A stretch of DNA of 64,000 bases from Segetibacter aerophilus (GTDB lineage: Bacteria; Bacteroidota; Bacteroidia; Chitinophagales; Chitinophagaceae): positions 124,001-188,000 of the forward strand of contig NZ_BJYT01000006.1 of the NCBI RefSeq assembly GCF_007991655.1. The letters are read 5' to 3'. Positions 18,901 to 27,932 of this stretch are shown in pieces. Both the position numbers and the translations under genes were made by a program. Position 1 is the stretch's first letter; each line of letters begins with the position of its first letter. Under the pieces are notes generated by a model that was not told where the DNA came from, did not search any database, and was given only the letters and a program-made list of their open reading frames with translations.

Positions 18901-21024
18901 AGTGGTAGTAATGTAGGCTTCAACCAGTCTCATTTCTTCCAACACAAAAAATCAACTACAACAGATATAGCTATCGACAGCGCTTCGAGGAAGTGGCAGT
19001 TCACCTCGAAGCCCAATACCTTAACGATTGTCAACTCTGTCTTCCCCGTAAGTGGCGACGAAGACAATCACTTTAGTTTTGCCATTAATGGCATCATAAG
19101 AGCACAGAGTGCATGTCTCGGTCATTCTATCGTATTTTTTGTTTTTGATCCAATAACACTCAAACCTCTATACAACCAGGCAGTTCCATCTACTACAGCT
19201 GGAGTATTATCGGGTGGCTTCATGGGCAGTGCTGCGAATTGTGGTAAGAATCTTCGTGAGTTTAATTTTGAATTTTCTTACATGGACACTGCCTCCAGAA
19301 GAAAGATGAGAGATTTTATCGATTGGATACCTTCCGGTTATTATGTCGCTATGCGTCTTAACCTCGATGGTCCTTATGATCAAAACCCTTACGTAGACGT
19401 CTGGAAGAATGATGCTGCCGTATACGGCGAAGGAAACACTTTGTACAACAGGTTAAAAAGCGCGGGCTTCTCAGATATTGACGCGTACACCTACGCACGC
19501 ACTTGGGTTTTCGCCTATAGAAAAAATAATACTTCTTTCACGCCTGTCTCTAAAATGAGCAGCGCACTTGAAAGAGTGACTTTAAACGCCACCATTAACA
19601 CACCGGCAACTGCGGGATATATTAGTTCTCCTGCCTTTGGCCCTGCCAAAACATGGAAAGAGGTAAAATGGAGAGGCGCCAGTGTTGAAGCTGCACCACG
19701 CGACGTATATTCTGTAAAAGTGATTGGCATTACCTCTACAGGTAGAGAAGATACTTTATACACTTTGCAGCCTAACCAGCAGGATTTTGCTTTGACTAAT
19801 GTGAGTGCCGTTCAATATCCTTACATCCGTTTAGGCATGCCTAACCAGGATCTTGATACTGCTGCATTAACGCCTTACCAATTGCGCTACTGGCGATTGT
19901 ACTATGATCCTGTTCCTGAAGGCGCCCTTGCTCCTAATATTGTTTATCGTGGAAAAGACACGTTGGAAGTGGGTGAAAAACTGAATTTCTCTATAGCTTT
20001 CAAAAATGTGAGCGATGGAGTATTTTCTGATAGTCTGAAAGTGAACATGATCGTTTACGATAAGAATAACGTCGCGAATGTTGTTCCCGTTCCAAGACGA
20101 AAAAGCTTACAGCCGGGGGATACCACAAGCGTAAGTTATTCCATCGATACAAAATCGTTACTTGGTAACAACACCCTCTTTGTTGATGTTAACCCAACAC
20201 CCGGGCAGCCCGAGCAATATCATTACAATAACGTTTTGTATAAAAACTTCTTTGTAAAAGCTGATACTTATAATCCAGTAATGGATGTAACGTTCGACGG
20301 CGTGCATATCCTAAATGGTGACATTGTTTCTGCCAAACCAAAAATTGTAGTCAAGCTCAAGGATGAGTCGAAGTTCCTCGCACTAGATGATACATCGCTG
20401 ACAACCGTTTTTGTACGCTACCCAGGCAGCAATGGAAGACTGCAACGTTTTGCCTTTGGTACCGATACGCTTAGGTTTGTTCCCGCGGACTTGGCAAGCG
20501 GTAAAAACGAGGCTACTATTGAGTTTTCTCCGGCCTTTTTGCAGGATAGCGAAGGAGACTTTTACGAGTTGCATGTAAAGGCGAAAGACAAAAGTGGTAA
20601 TGCTACAGGAACGATCGAATATAGCGTAAGGTTCCAGGTGTATACCAAGCCGATGATCTCTAATATGTTCAACTATCCAAATCCCTTTACGACTTCTACG
20701 GCCTTTGTGTTCACGGTTACCGGAAGTGATATTCCTCAAAACATCAGGATCCAAATCATGACGATAACGGGCAAAATAGTTAAGGAGATTACAAGGCAGG
20801 AATTGGGAAACCTGCATATAGGCAGAAACATTACTGACTACAAGTGGGATGGCACTGACCAGTATGGACAAAAGCTCGCAAACGGCATTTACCTGTACCG
20901 CGTCATAACTAACTTAAACGGTGCATCACTCGACAAGTTTAATACGACAGATGCTAACGGCGATAAAATAGATACTGATAAGTATTTCAATAAGGGCTAT
21001 GGTAAAATGTATTTAATGAGGTAG
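15919..21024 (+). CDS. Very large PorU-like C25 family cysteine protease / T9SS sortase (long form, PorU2-like)
   Basis: A 1701-residue secreted protein. Signal peptide MKKVFVFILSLLFAGVAIGQ. A beta-rich N-terminal region precedes a gingipain-like C25 catalytic domain with His640 (SYFGHSSASS) and Cys670 (VSGCNAGD), 30 residues apart as in the family. CARDB-like beta domains follow (TVKVQLYNIG, ENAYSELSETNN). The C-terminus resembles a FlgD-like or type A sorting fold (NYPNPF, YKWDGTDQYGQKLANGIYLYRV). PorU cleaves and attaches T9SS cargo; characterised PorU proteins are nearer 1150 residues, so this is the long form. I start at ATG 15919, where the signal peptide begins; a GTG at 15886 adds 11 residues. 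The neighbour is the PorV-like barrel. Confidence 0.88.
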   Translation: MKKVFVFILSLLFAGVAIGQSYYNEWIDYNKTYYKFKVGSTGLYRISVNDLTAIGLASEGAQNFQLWRNGKQVPLYTSTSAGALGSGGYIEFWGERNDGVTDRDLYRNPNNQLSNRESLLTDTAAFFLTVNTTGNNLRFSPTDNNLTGNTRAAEPYFMYSLRHSFKDRIHRGQALVAGSEYVYSSTYDAGEMWSSFDIYPASPAAVNFNDLQVATAGPAASFSVAMAGSAPNNRDFRVDLNNTSIIDTTISVFASRISSNPAVPLAVIASNTASFKITNKSSNVNDRIVSSFFELTYPRLFNFSNQSTFAFSLPASAAPKYIEITNFNAGGSVPVLYDLTNLRRYVADVSTVGVLKFLVLPSATAANLTLVAQNAGNAKSVGTLQQRTFIDYHAPANQGDFMIITHPSLQVPFSGANQVELYRAYRSSAVGGGYNGKIYDIDQLTDQFGYGIKKNPLGIKNFLRYARNTFSVAPKFAFLVGKGLTYSDYRENESNRNADRLNLIPTFGYPASDILLASNSLDPVMSTFISRLSILSPKELAEYLDKVKQYEQAQQNTTQTFDNKAWMKNIVHVVGANDASLDQSLSSYMKNYQTIVEDTLFGAKVTNFNKASTGPVTPIVNSLMSSLFQQGISILSYFGHSSASSLDYNLDDPAAYNNTGKYPMFLVSGCNAGDLFSFDTSRFSFLGTLSEKFVLAPNKGAIGFIASTHFGIDTYLDYYNRYLYKSIATTGYGKSITFNINEAINAVNSYFGTESLGGRLHSEENTLHGDPAIKINSFPKPDFDVEDPMVQTVPNIVSVADTKFTVKVQLYNIGKATGDSVMVQIKHRYPNGTDTLIYNRRIKSVRYNDSISLEVPIVATRDKGENKIIVTIDPENAYSELSETNNTATNTFTIFEDELTPVYPYNFSIVNKASLELAASTANPVVDSRQYLMEIDTTENFNSSFKVSRSVASKGGLIEFDPGFSFTDSTTYYWRVAPASSTAVRWNTASFTYISGSNVGFNQSHFFQHKKSTTTDIAIDSASRKWQFTSKPNTLTIVNSVFPVSGDEDNHFSFAINGIIRAQSACLGHSIVFFVFDPITLKPLYNQAVPSTTAGVLSGGFMGSAANCGKNLREFNFEFSYMDTASRRKMRDFIDWIPSGYYVAMRLNLDGPYDQNPYVDVWKNDAAVYGEGNTLYNRLKSAGFSDIDAYTYARTWVFAYRKNNTSFTPVSKMSSALERVTLNATINTPATAGYISSPAFGPAKTWKEVKWRGASVEAAPRDVYSVKVIGITSTGREDTLYTLQPNQQDFALTNVSAVQYPYIRLGMPNQDLDTAALTPYQLRYWRLYYDPVPEGALAPNIVYRGKDTLEVGEKLNFSIAFKNVSDGVFSDSLKVNMIVYDKNNVANVVPVPRRKSLQPGDTTSVSYSIDTKSLLGNNTLFVDVNPTPGQPEQYHYNNVLYKNFFVKADTYNPVMDVTFDGVHILNGDIVSAKPKIVVKLKDESKFLALDDTSLTTVFVRYPGSNGRLQRFAFGTDTLRFVPADLASGKNEATIEFSPAFLQDSEGDFYELHVKAKDKSGNATGTIEYSVRFQVYTKPMISNMFNYPNPFTTSTAFVFTVTGSDIPQNIRIQIMTITGKIVKEITRQELGNLHIGRNITDYKWDGTDQYGQKLANGIYLYRVITNLNGASLDKFNTTDANGDKIDTDKYFNKGYGKMYLMR

Positions 21025-21060
21025 CTTTTTGTAACCAGCGTATGAAAGTCTATAAGGCAT

Positions 21061-21081
21061 TGTTGCGTCGCACTCTTGTAC
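21061..21081 (-). repeat. Dispersed intergenic repeat, copy 4 (GTACAAG subtype)
   Basis: The minus strand reads GTACAAGAGTGCGACGCAAC, the full 5' part of the consensus, followed by AATGCCT. It lies between the PorU-like gene and the RDD gene. Confidence 0.85.
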
Positions 21082-21113
21082 GCCAGTAGAAGACGCACCG
21101 GGCTAGAAATTCA

Positions 21114-21147
21114 TTGCAAATGCTCATGTTGTTTTTGGGTAAATTTG
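21114..21147 (+). promoter_or_regulatory. Promoter of the RDD gene, leaderless geometry
   Basis: TTG at 21114-21116, a 23-nt spacer and an exact -7 box TAAATTTG at 21140-21147. Only four bases separate the box from the ATG at 21152, so transcription probably begins at or very near the start codon. Confidence 0.55.
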
Positions 21148-21151
21148 CGTT

Positions 21152-21529
21152 ATGAACGAAGTAGGAATAGGCAGTCGTGTTATAAATTTCTCTGTAGATA
21201 CCATTCTCATTGCTTTAATAGCGTATGGATTGTACAAATGGAACAATTTCTACGTGTACTACTGGCAGCATAAGTTTTATCCTTTCTACCTGTTTTTCTA
21301 TCCGATGGTTTTTATTTACTACACCCTCTTTGAAGCGTTTGCCGGTCGTTCACCAGGCAAATGGCTCTCTATTACAAGAGTGAGAAACCTAAAAGGAGAG
21401 AGGCCGGCGTTTTACCAGGTCCTCCTAAGATCACTTTTGCGGTTAACCTTTATCGACATGTTTTTCATCATCATTTTCGATCGTCCCTTGCACGACCAGC
21501 TAAGTAAGACAAGAGTGGTCGAAGCATAA
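21152..21529 (+). CDS. RDD family membrane protein
   Basis: A 125-residue polytopic membrane protein of the RDD family. The Arg and Asp of RVINFSVDT are at the start of the first helix, FEAFAGRSPGKWL precedes the last, and the C-terminus DRPLHDQLSKTRVV carries the conserved Asp and the typical HD-x-LS-x-T-x-VV ending. About three transmembrane helices are visible. The function of most RDD proteins is not settled. A -7 box lies 4 nt before the ATG. Confidence 0.88.
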   Translation: MNEVGIGSRVINFSVDTILIALIAYGLYKWNNFYVYYWQHKFYPFYLFFYPMVFIYYTLFEAFAGRSPGKWLSITRVRNLKGERPAFYQVLLRSLLRLTFIDMFFIIIFDRPLHDQLSKTRVVEA

Positions 21530-21666
21530 TCAGGTTGGTGGGAGACGAGAGTTTGAACCTTTTACAGCAAGCTTTCCTAAATTCCTCAATCAGTTTTGTT
21601 ATCAAAACGAACAGGGGACGGAGTTGTTGAATTACTTTTTTAACTTTAGCTCTATATGTAATTACA

Positions 21667-21903
21667 ATGACCTACACCGAAAACCATATTATTGAGACGT
21701 ACACAAAATTGCTCGAAGGCTTGAATGCAAACAGCAAGCTTGAACTAATCGAGAGACTTTCAAAATCGGTAGAAGAAGACAAAAAGAAAGAAAAGGCATT
21801 CTATAACTCCTTTGGTGGTTTTTCGTCGGAAAAATCTGCAGAAGAGATTATCAAAGAAATTAAAGAAACAAGAAAGTTTAGAAACAAGGATATAGAGCTC
21901 TAA
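21667..21903 (+). CDS. Putative antitoxin of a VapBC-type module
   Basis: A 78-residue highly charged protein, predicted largely helical (LNANSKLELIERLSKSVEEDKKKEK), with no recognisable signal or membrane segment. The C-terminal part (KSAEEIIKEIKETRKFRNKDIEL) resembles toxin-wrapping tails. Its stop overlaps the ATG of the PIN-domain gene by one base (TAATG), the usual antitoxin-first order. The assignment rests mainly on this coupling. Confidence 0.75.
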   Translation: MTYTENHIIETYTKLLEGLNANSKLELIERLSKSVEEDKKKEKAFYNSFGGFSSEKSAEEIIKEIKETRKFRNKDIEL

Positions 21904-22304
21904 TGCAATATCTTCTAGACACAAATATTTGCATTTTTTTCCTTCGTGGCAAACTTGATCTTGATCGGGTGATTAGAGAAAAAGGAAGAGAAAATTGTTT
22001 CATTTCTGAAATTACTGTCGTTGAACTTCGCTTTGGTGCAGAGAACAGCAATCACCCCTTTAAATCCCATGAGGCAGTCGATAATTTCCTCGCAGGTATT
22101 TCAATAATACCTATCTACAGTTGTATAAACTTATATGCAAAAGAAAAGGTGAGGTTACGACGACTTGGCACGCCAATAAATGATGAATTTGATTTATTGA
22201 TTGGAGTTACCGCAATAGAAAACAAACTGATCTTGGTTACAGATAACACAACGGACTTTCAGCGATTAGAAAAAATTCAAATCGAAAACTGGTTCAATCG
22301 GTAG
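21903..22304 (+). CDS. PIN-domain ribonuclease toxin (VapC-type)
   Basis: A 133-residue PIN protein. The acidic and polar positions of the family are all visible: LLDTNICIFFLRG near the N-terminus (Asp6), SEITVVELRFGAE (Glu), and NDEFDLLIGVTAIENKLILVTDNTTDF (Asp residues in the last two motifs). VapC toxins cleave tRNA or rRNA and are silenced by the partner antitoxin. Both genes form a compact two-gene module with no other gene nearby on the same transcript. Confidence 0.9.
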   Translation: MQYLLDTNICIFFLRGKLDLDRVIREKGRENCFISEITVVELRFGAENSNHPFKSHEAVDNFLAGISIIPIYSCINLYAKEKVRLRRLGTPINDEFDLLIGVTAIENKLILVTDNTTDFQRLEKIQIENWFNR

Positions 22305-22382
22305 TATACCTCCCTTTGATAATTAAGATAATCTGGCTTACCACAATTCCCCAAATCAAAAACCTCTTGTAATTTCTTATGC

Positions 22383-22390
22383 TACATTTG
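22383..22390 (+). promoter_or_regulatory. -7 box upstream of hscA
   Basis: TACATTTG is an exact TAnnTTTG match ending 16 nt before the ATG. A TTG at 22367 is only 13 nt away, so the -33 element is uncertain. Confidence 0.45.
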
Positions 22391-22406
22391 CAGAAATAGC
22401 AGAAAA

Positions 22407-24263
22407 ATGGCCAAAATAGGAATCAACATAGCTACCGGAAGTTTGCAAAAAGAAGAGATGATTGTGGGTATAGACCTGGGAACAACCAACAGCCTTGTTG
22501 CCATTATCCATCCTGAAACTAAACAGCCAATCGCCTTAAAAGAGCATAACTCAAGCAGCCTTGTTCCGAGTATTGTTCACTTTGATGATGCTGGCAATGT
22601 AACGGTGGGAGAGGGGGCGAAACAATTCCTGGTAACAGAGCCGCACAACACCGTTTTTAGTGCGAAGCGTTTGATGGGCAAAAGCTACAACGACATCAAG
22701 GATAACGCATCATTTTTTACCTATAAAGTTATTGACGACAATACCGAAAGCCTGGTAAAAGTGCAGGTGGGAGATAAGTTTTATTCACCAATAGATTTAT
22801 CATCTTTCATCTTAAAAGAACTAAAGCAACGTGCTGAACATATCTTGAAAACCCCGGTCACGAAAGCCGTTATAACCGTTCCCGCTTATTTTAACGATGC
22901 GCAACGACAAGCAACCCGAGATGCAGGTAAACTTGCAGGACTTGATGTACTTCGCATCATTAACGAACCTACAGCAGCAAGCCTTGCATACGGATTGGGC
23001 CTGGGAAAAGAAGAAATCAAAACGATCGCAGTGTACGACTTAGGCGGTGGAACTTTTGATATTTCCATTCTCCAAATTACCAATGGCATTTTTGAAGTAC
23101 TGAGCACAAACGGCGATACTTACCTCGGTGGCGATGATTTTGACAGGGTTGTTGTACAGCATTGGATGGCACAATCCGGACTTTCAGAGGTGGAGCTTTT
23201 TGGCAATAAAGAATTGTCTCAGACCCTAAGATTAAAAGCTGAGGAAGCCAAAAAACAATTAAGTAGCACAGATAGCTTTGAAGCTGAAGTAAATGGTGAC
23301 TTATTGAAAATTTCAAGAATGGAGTTTGAAACACTAATAGCTCCATTAATTGAAAGAACAATCAAAAGCTGTAAAAATGCGATAGCTGACGCGAACATTT
23401 CAACGAGCGAAATCGAAAGCGTGGTTATGGTTGGCGGCAGTACAAGGGTACCGGCAGTGATTAAGGCTGTAAGCGCTTTCTTTGGACGACCCGTTAATGA
23501 TTCAGTCAATCCCGATGAAGTAGTTGCTTTGGGTGCAGCCATCCAGGCAGATATTCTGGCAGGAAATAACAAAGAATTCTTACTACTCGACATAACTCCG
23601 CTTAGCCTCGGTATTGAAACAATGGGGGGTTTGATGGACGTTTTAATTCCTAGAAATTCTAAAATTCCAACCAAAGTAGGCCGACAATACACCACCCATA
23701 AAGATGGCCAAAGCGGAATGCGAATAAGTGTTTTTCAAGGTGAAAGAGACTTGGTACAAGACAATCGCAAACTGGCAGAGTTCAATCTATCAGGTATACC
23801 TGCTATGCCGGCAGGGTTACCAAAAGTTGAAGTTTCCTTCTTAATAAATGCTGATGGAATTTTAGTGGTAAAAGCAAAAGAACTCCGTAGCGGAATTGAG
23901 CAAAGTATAGAGGTAAAACCTCAATATGGTTTGAGTGATGAGGACGTAGAAAAAATGTTGCTCGACAGTATTACCAACGCAAAAGATGATATAGCAAAAC
24001 GGGCATTAGTCGAAGCGCGGACTGAAGGCGAACAACTGCTTGAAACAACCGAAAAATTTATAGGGAAGAATGCTTCGCTGCTAACGCAACAAGAATTGAT
24101 CGCTACAGCTGAAGCGATGCAAGCGCTACAACTTGCACTAACAATGGAAGACAAAGATCTAATGCACAGAAAAGTTGAAGAACTGAACGATATCAGCCGG
24201 CCGTACGCAGAACGAGTAATGGATATGGCCGTAAGTTCTGCAATGAAAGGAAAGTCGGTTTAA
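22407..24263 (+). CDS. hscA: Hsp70-family chaperone HscA
   Basis: A 618-residue Hsp70. The N-terminal extension [12 protein letters not shown] before [13 protein letters not shown] is characteristic of HscA, the iron-sulfur cluster assembly chaperone, rather than DnaK. Nucleotide-binding motifs [14 protein letters not shown] and [11 protein letters not shown] are intact, as is the linker region ([17 protein letters not shown]), followed by the substrate-binding domain and helical lid. HscA normally works with HscB to hand clusters over from IscU; no isc gene or hscB is in this window. Confidence 0.92.
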   Translation: MAKIGINIATGSLQKEEMIVGIDLGTTNSLVAIIHPETKQPIALKEHNSSSLVPSIVHFDDAGNVTVGEGAKQFLVTEPHNTVFSAKRLMGKSYNDIKDNASFFTYKVIDDNTESLVKVQVGDKFYSPIDLSSFILKELKQRAEHILKTPVTKAVITVPAYFNDAQRQATRDAGKLAGLDVLRIINEPTAASLAYGLGLGKEEIKTIAVYDLGGGTFDISILQITNGIFEVLSTNGDTYLGGDDFDRVVVQHWMAQSGLSEVELFGNKELSQTLRLKAEEAKKQLSSTDSFEAEVNGDLLKISRMEFETLIAPLIERTIKSCKNAIADANISTSEIESVVMVGGSTRVPAVIKAVSAFFGRPVNDSVNPDEVVALGAAIQADILAGNNKEFLLLDITPLSLGIETMGGLMDVLIPRNSKIPTKVGRQYTTHKDGQSGMRISVFQGERDLVQDNRKLAEFNLSGIPAMPAGLPKVEVSFLINADGILVVKAKELRSGIEQSIEVKPQYGLSDEDVEKMLLDSITNAKDDIAKRALVEARTEGEQLLETTEKFIGKNASLLTQQELIATAEAMQALQLALTMEDKDLMHRKVEELNDISRPYAERVMDMAVSSAMKGKSV

Positions 24264-24335
24264 CATTCATTCATTTTCACCCTGTCCTAACCTTCGTATT
24301 ATTTTTCATTGATTTATCGTTTCTATATTTAAATC

Positions 24336-25661
24336 ATGAAAAGTAAAACCTTGCTTGTTTGTATTGTACTACTTGCAGGAATAAACATACTATTCTTCTG
24401 GCCAGGAAATTTGTATTTTCTAAATGACGATTTGCTGCATATTCCACTAACAGATCAAGGGCATTTATTTCAGACAAACTCTGTTCGTCCCGTGCACGAA
24501 TTGTTGGTTAGGCTTGATTTGTTTCTTTGGGGAAGGCATTCATATGGGTATCATGTTAGCGCTTTATTACTCCATTTTGTTGTCTGCCTGCAACTTTATG
24601 ACCTCTGTCTTTTAATGCAGCTACGATGGTTGAAAATTGAGAAACGGCAAGCAGTACACGCGTCTTTATTAGCAGTCGTGCTGTTTTTAGCTTACCCCCA
24701 ATCGTCCGAGTCCTTAGCCTGGATCCTGGGAAGAACACCGGTTCTTTCAGCAATTTTCCTTATGATGACTTTCCGCCTGTTTTTTATTGAAAGGTATCGG
24801 TGGCCGATTTATATAGCTGGCGCTTTTTTGTTTGCAGCGGCTCTCTTTACTTATGAACAAAGTGTGTTATTACCCATAGCTCTGTTAGGAGTTGCTTTTT
24901 TAGAGAAGCAAAAAGTAAAAAGAAAAGGAATGATTGTGTATGCTTCCGTTTTGTCTGGGGTCGATGTAGTGTACGTGATCGTAAGAAAGTTAATTACGAC
25001 TGAAGTAGTTGGAGACTACGAAGGAAGCAACCTGTTGGCCTTTAATTGGTCAACGTTACTGGCAAATGCTTTCCGTATTCTTTCTAGACTTGTATTAAAT
25101 CCAGCTAATAAAAATGTATTCATTTGTGCGGTTGTTATATTGCTTGCTGCGGTTGGTTCATTAATTTTTCTTTTCAGACGGATGGCTTTAAACACAGTAG
25201 CAATTGCTTTTTTTGGTGGAAGTATTTTATTGTTGATTGCTCCGGTGATTTCCCTTGGACTTGCTGTAAACTCATTCGAATCCGGCCGATATCTTTATTT
25301 GCCGTCTATATTTTTTGTTGCGGGAATAAGCATTGCTGCTGTCTCCGTCTTTTATCACTCAAAAAATTTAAGAAGGCCGGTATCGGTAATTTTAATATTG
25401 GTTACAGGATATTGGTTGCTCGGAAAGTATACTGCATCACATCACTATTTTGAAGCTTCTACATATGCTCAAAATACAGAACAGAAGATTCAGCAGCATT
25501 TTAAAGCCACTTCAGATACTTTATATATCGATACTTTGAATGTTACTATTAATCGCTTACCGGTTTTTAGATTAGGCTTTAAAAGGGGCATAAATTGGCT
25601 TAATCATAACATCGATACAAACAAGATTATTGTGAGAAACTATATTGAGGAAACGAAATGA
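24336..25661 (+). CDS. Polytopic membrane protein, GT-C-like
   Basis: A 441-residue integral membrane protein with about ten hydrophobic segments. After the first helix comes LYFLNDDLLHIP, an acidic loop like the catalytic loop of GT-C glycosyltransferases that use lipid-linked sugars, followed by the conserved-looking NSVRPVHELLVRLD. The C-terminal tail is soluble and short. It may transfer sugars to cell-surface molecules, but no specific family could be named. It converges with the YfhO-like gene. Confidence 0.6.
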   Translation: MKSKTLLVCIVLLAGINILFFWPGNLYFLNDDLLHIPLTDQGHLFQTNSVRPVHELLVRLDLFLWGRHSYGYHVSALLLHFVVCLQLYDLCLLMQLRWLKIEKRQAVHASLLAVVLFLAYPQSSESLAWILGRTPVLSAIFLMMTFRLFFIERYRWPIYIAGAFLFAAALFTYEQSVLLPIALLGVAFLEKQKVKRKGMIVYASVLSGVDVVYVIVRKLITTEVVGDYEGSNLLAFNWSTLLANAFRILSRLVLNPANKNVFICAVVILLAAVGSLIFLFRRMALNTVAIAFFGGSILLLIAPVISLGLAVNSFESGRYLYLPSIFFVAGISIAAVSVFYHSKNLRRPVSVILILVTGYWLLGKYTASHHYFEASTYAQNTEQKIQQHFKATSDTLYIDTLNVTINRLPVFRLGFKRGINWLNHNIDTNKIIVRNYIEETK

Positions 25662-25683
25662 TTTATTTCAACCAGGCTTTTTG

Positions 25684-27765
25684 TTAATCATATTCTAACA
25701 CGTTGCGTCCTCTTTTCTTAAAAATATAAATAGAGATGAAAATCACCATAAAGCTTACGAGGCTGATGCCCGTAAAAACGTATAGCCAATTGTCTTCGTA
25801 ACGAAAGGTTACAGTATGTGAGCCTTCAACTAGCGGAACCGACAAGAAAGTAATAAACGACTTGTTTACCTTAACCTCCTTGTTGTCAACTTTTGCTTTC
25901 CAAAAACGATAGTGGTTCTGTAGCAACACAAGAGAATCACTTTGGTTTAAATTTACGTTAGCGGTAATTTCTTGAGAAGAAAAAGAAGTGACGCTTATGT
26001 TCTGATCGTGGTAGTAGTGACTGCTACCAGAACTATCAATATCACTTTTCAAAAAAACATATGGAAAATCATTGATAGTATGGGGTAAGTTGCTATTAAA
26101 ATAGGCCTCGGTATTAACAAAATAAGAAGGGTAGTCTTGTAATTGGGTAATTCCAATCTTCCTGTTATAGAACCCCCAACTTCCAATTAGACCAGTTGTT
26201 TTGGTCGGCAGTGTGTCGATGTCTTTTATACTTATTAATGGTGGTATTACAATCCCTTTAGGGCTTTTGTCATATTGCTGTTGTATTTCTGATAGCGTTA
26301 CAACCCCTACCCCTGAAAAAGGCAGATAAAGAATGCTATTAAGAATTAGATCGAGAACTATGATAAAAGACAGCTTTTTTAAGTCTCCCTTCATCGCTAA
26401 CAAAGCGATTACAATTGTTAAGTTTATAATCAAGCTGACGAGCAGAACATGCGGGAAAGTCAAACTATCTATAACACCCTTTAAACCTTTTATGGTGTCT
26501 TTTGAATAATTAGTGAAATGATCGAGGTTCGTTACCAACACAAAACAAAGCAGGACTATACCGACAACAAGGATCGATTTCAATACTGTTCTTAGCAGGG
26601 CCAATTGGCTTTTGCTTTTTCTTTCGATCTCCATAAAGGCAAACCCAGCCAGCACACAGAAACAGCTTATCGTGAAGACTCTAAACTCGCCGTTCGTTCT
26701 TATGTAGCCTAGGAAAGGTAAGTTGGAATAGAGCAGCCTTTTTAGATAACCTCCCGTACTTAGCACTAACATAAGAACGCCGCAAACAAGTAACGAACGA
26801 ACTATAAAGCTTTTGTTTCTTAATTGCGTAAGCACTAAAGCAAACCCTGCAATAGAGAAATAAGCATTTCGCATTGCAAGGTCATCAGTGAAAAAAGATG
26901 CATTTTTGGTAGTAGCAAACGGGTACAGAAGCGAGAGATATGATGACAAAGAAAACCCTGTTTGCATAGCGCCTTTGGTGGATTGCTCAGCAGCTGCGCC
27001 TCGCCCGTATTCAGGTAGAATGCTTAGGTAACTATAAAGAGCCGGAGAGTAAAGTACTACAAATACTCCAATTGAAATGGCATGATACAAGAGCAACCGT
27101 TTCCAATTTTGCCTAAGAGTTGGATTAAGAATAAGAAAAGAAACAGACAACGTAAATAGAAAATAAACGCTTCCAATGGGTATAGCAGGATGACCGCCGG
27201 CGAAAACCATGTAGTCGGCGATGGCTAAAAGGAATGCATTTTTTATAGCCTGATTCTGAAAAAGGGCTAAAAATCGTTGAAGTAAAAATGGTAGAAAAGC
27301 AGCACCTGTGAGGAAGTTTATATGTTGTAGCTCGCCGGTAAAAAAGCCTGAACACATATACATAGTCGCTATTGTAATGGATATAGTTGGGGTGAACTTT
27401 AGATACCTCCCTAAGTGATACATGGTAATGCCTGCCATATAAATGTATAAGAGCACCTCTACAGTGAGCGTATAAGCGTTATACCCGATAATGGCTCCAA
27501 AAAACCAGGTAATTGGGCTCCAAAATGCAAAACCGGGATCAGCATAAACGGGGAAACCGAAATTTAAATAGGGATTCCATAAAGGCAGGGAGACAGAACG
27601 AAGCGACTGGGTGAAGAAAAATTTATTTGGGAAGTTATCGCTGAAGGCATCATTCTTCATCCCGAAATGAAAGGTGCTTAAAGGCAAATACGCCAATAAA
27701 AGAATGACTAGCAAAAGCAGGTAAGGTTGAAGCTTGCTCAGTTGCGAAGTCCTTTGTTTATTCAA
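25684..27765 (-). CDS. YfhO family membrane protein
   Basis: A 693-residue protein with about twelve transmembrane helices and a C-terminal beta-rich extracytoplasmic domain before a final helix, as in the YfhO family (linked to glycosylation of teichoic acids in Firmicutes; broader role unknown). N-terminal features are FSDNFPNKFFFTQSL and LPLWNPYLNFGFPVYADPGFAFWSP. The start is a TTG: an in-frame TAA lies 18 nt upstream and the next ATG is 35 codons in, past the first membrane segment. Together with the GT2 gene and the GT-C-like gene it suggests a surface-glycan role, which is inference. Confidence 0.85.
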   Translation of the reverse strand: MNKQRTSQLSKLQPYLLLLVILLLAYLPLSTFHFGMKNDAFSDNFPNKFFFTQSLRSVSLPLWNPYLNFGFPVYADPGFAFWSPITWFFGAIIGYNAYTLTVEVLLYIYMAGITMYHLGRYLKFTPTISITIATMYMCSGFFTGELQHINFLTGAAFLPFLLQRFLALFQNQAIKNAFLLAIADYMVFAGGHPAIPIGSVYFLFTLSVSFLILNPTLRQNWKRLLLYHAISIGVFVVLYSPALYSYLSILPEYGRGAAAEQSTKGAMQTGFSLSSYLSLLYPFATTKNASFFTDDLAMRNAYFSIAGFALVLTQLRNKSFIVRSLLVCGVLMLVLSTGGYLKRLLYSNLPFLGYIRTNGEFRVFTISCFCVLAGFAFMEIERKSKSQLALLRTVLKSILVVGIVLLCFVLVTNLDHFTNYSKDTIKGLKGVIDSLTFPHVLLVSLIINLTIVIALLAMKGDLKKLSFIIVLDLILNSILYLPFSGVGVVTLSEIQQQYDKSPKGIVIPPLISIKDIDTLPTKTTGLIGSWGFYNRKIGITQLQDYPSYFVNTEAYFNSNLPHTINDFPYVFLKSDIDSSGSSHYYHDQNISVTSFSSQEITANVNLNQSDSLVLLQNHYRFWKAKVDNKEVKVNKSFITFLSVPLVEGSHTVTFRYEDNWLYVFTGISLVSFMVIFISIYIFKKRGRNVLEYD

Positions 27766-27847
27766 AAGTTGCTGGCTTTATAGAGGAAATGCGAGGTATT
27801 CTTTCAGTAATCAAAAATTGAAAAAAAGTTGCTTAAAGATATGCCGA

Positions 27848-27871
27848 TGAACGAAATGCGTCGCAACGATG
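27848..27871 (+). repeat. Dispersed intergenic repeat, copy 5 (TGAACGAA subtype)
   Basis: Plus strand TGAACGAA followed by ATGCGTCGCAACGATG, a full-length copy, between the YfhO-like gene and the GT2 gene. Confidence 0.85.
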
Positions 27872-27932
27872 ACTCAACGAAAAACAAATGCTTGTATCAA
27901 AATGAAAATCAAATGTATACAAAGGCATTTTG

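Noticed and set aside
20383-20871. 162-codon ORF on the minus strand
   Set aside because: Entirely antisense to the PorU-like gene, whose frame is well supported.
21535-21570. tRNA-like fragment (GAGTTTGAACCTTTT)
   Set aside because: No acceptor stem or D and anticodon arms could be found around it.
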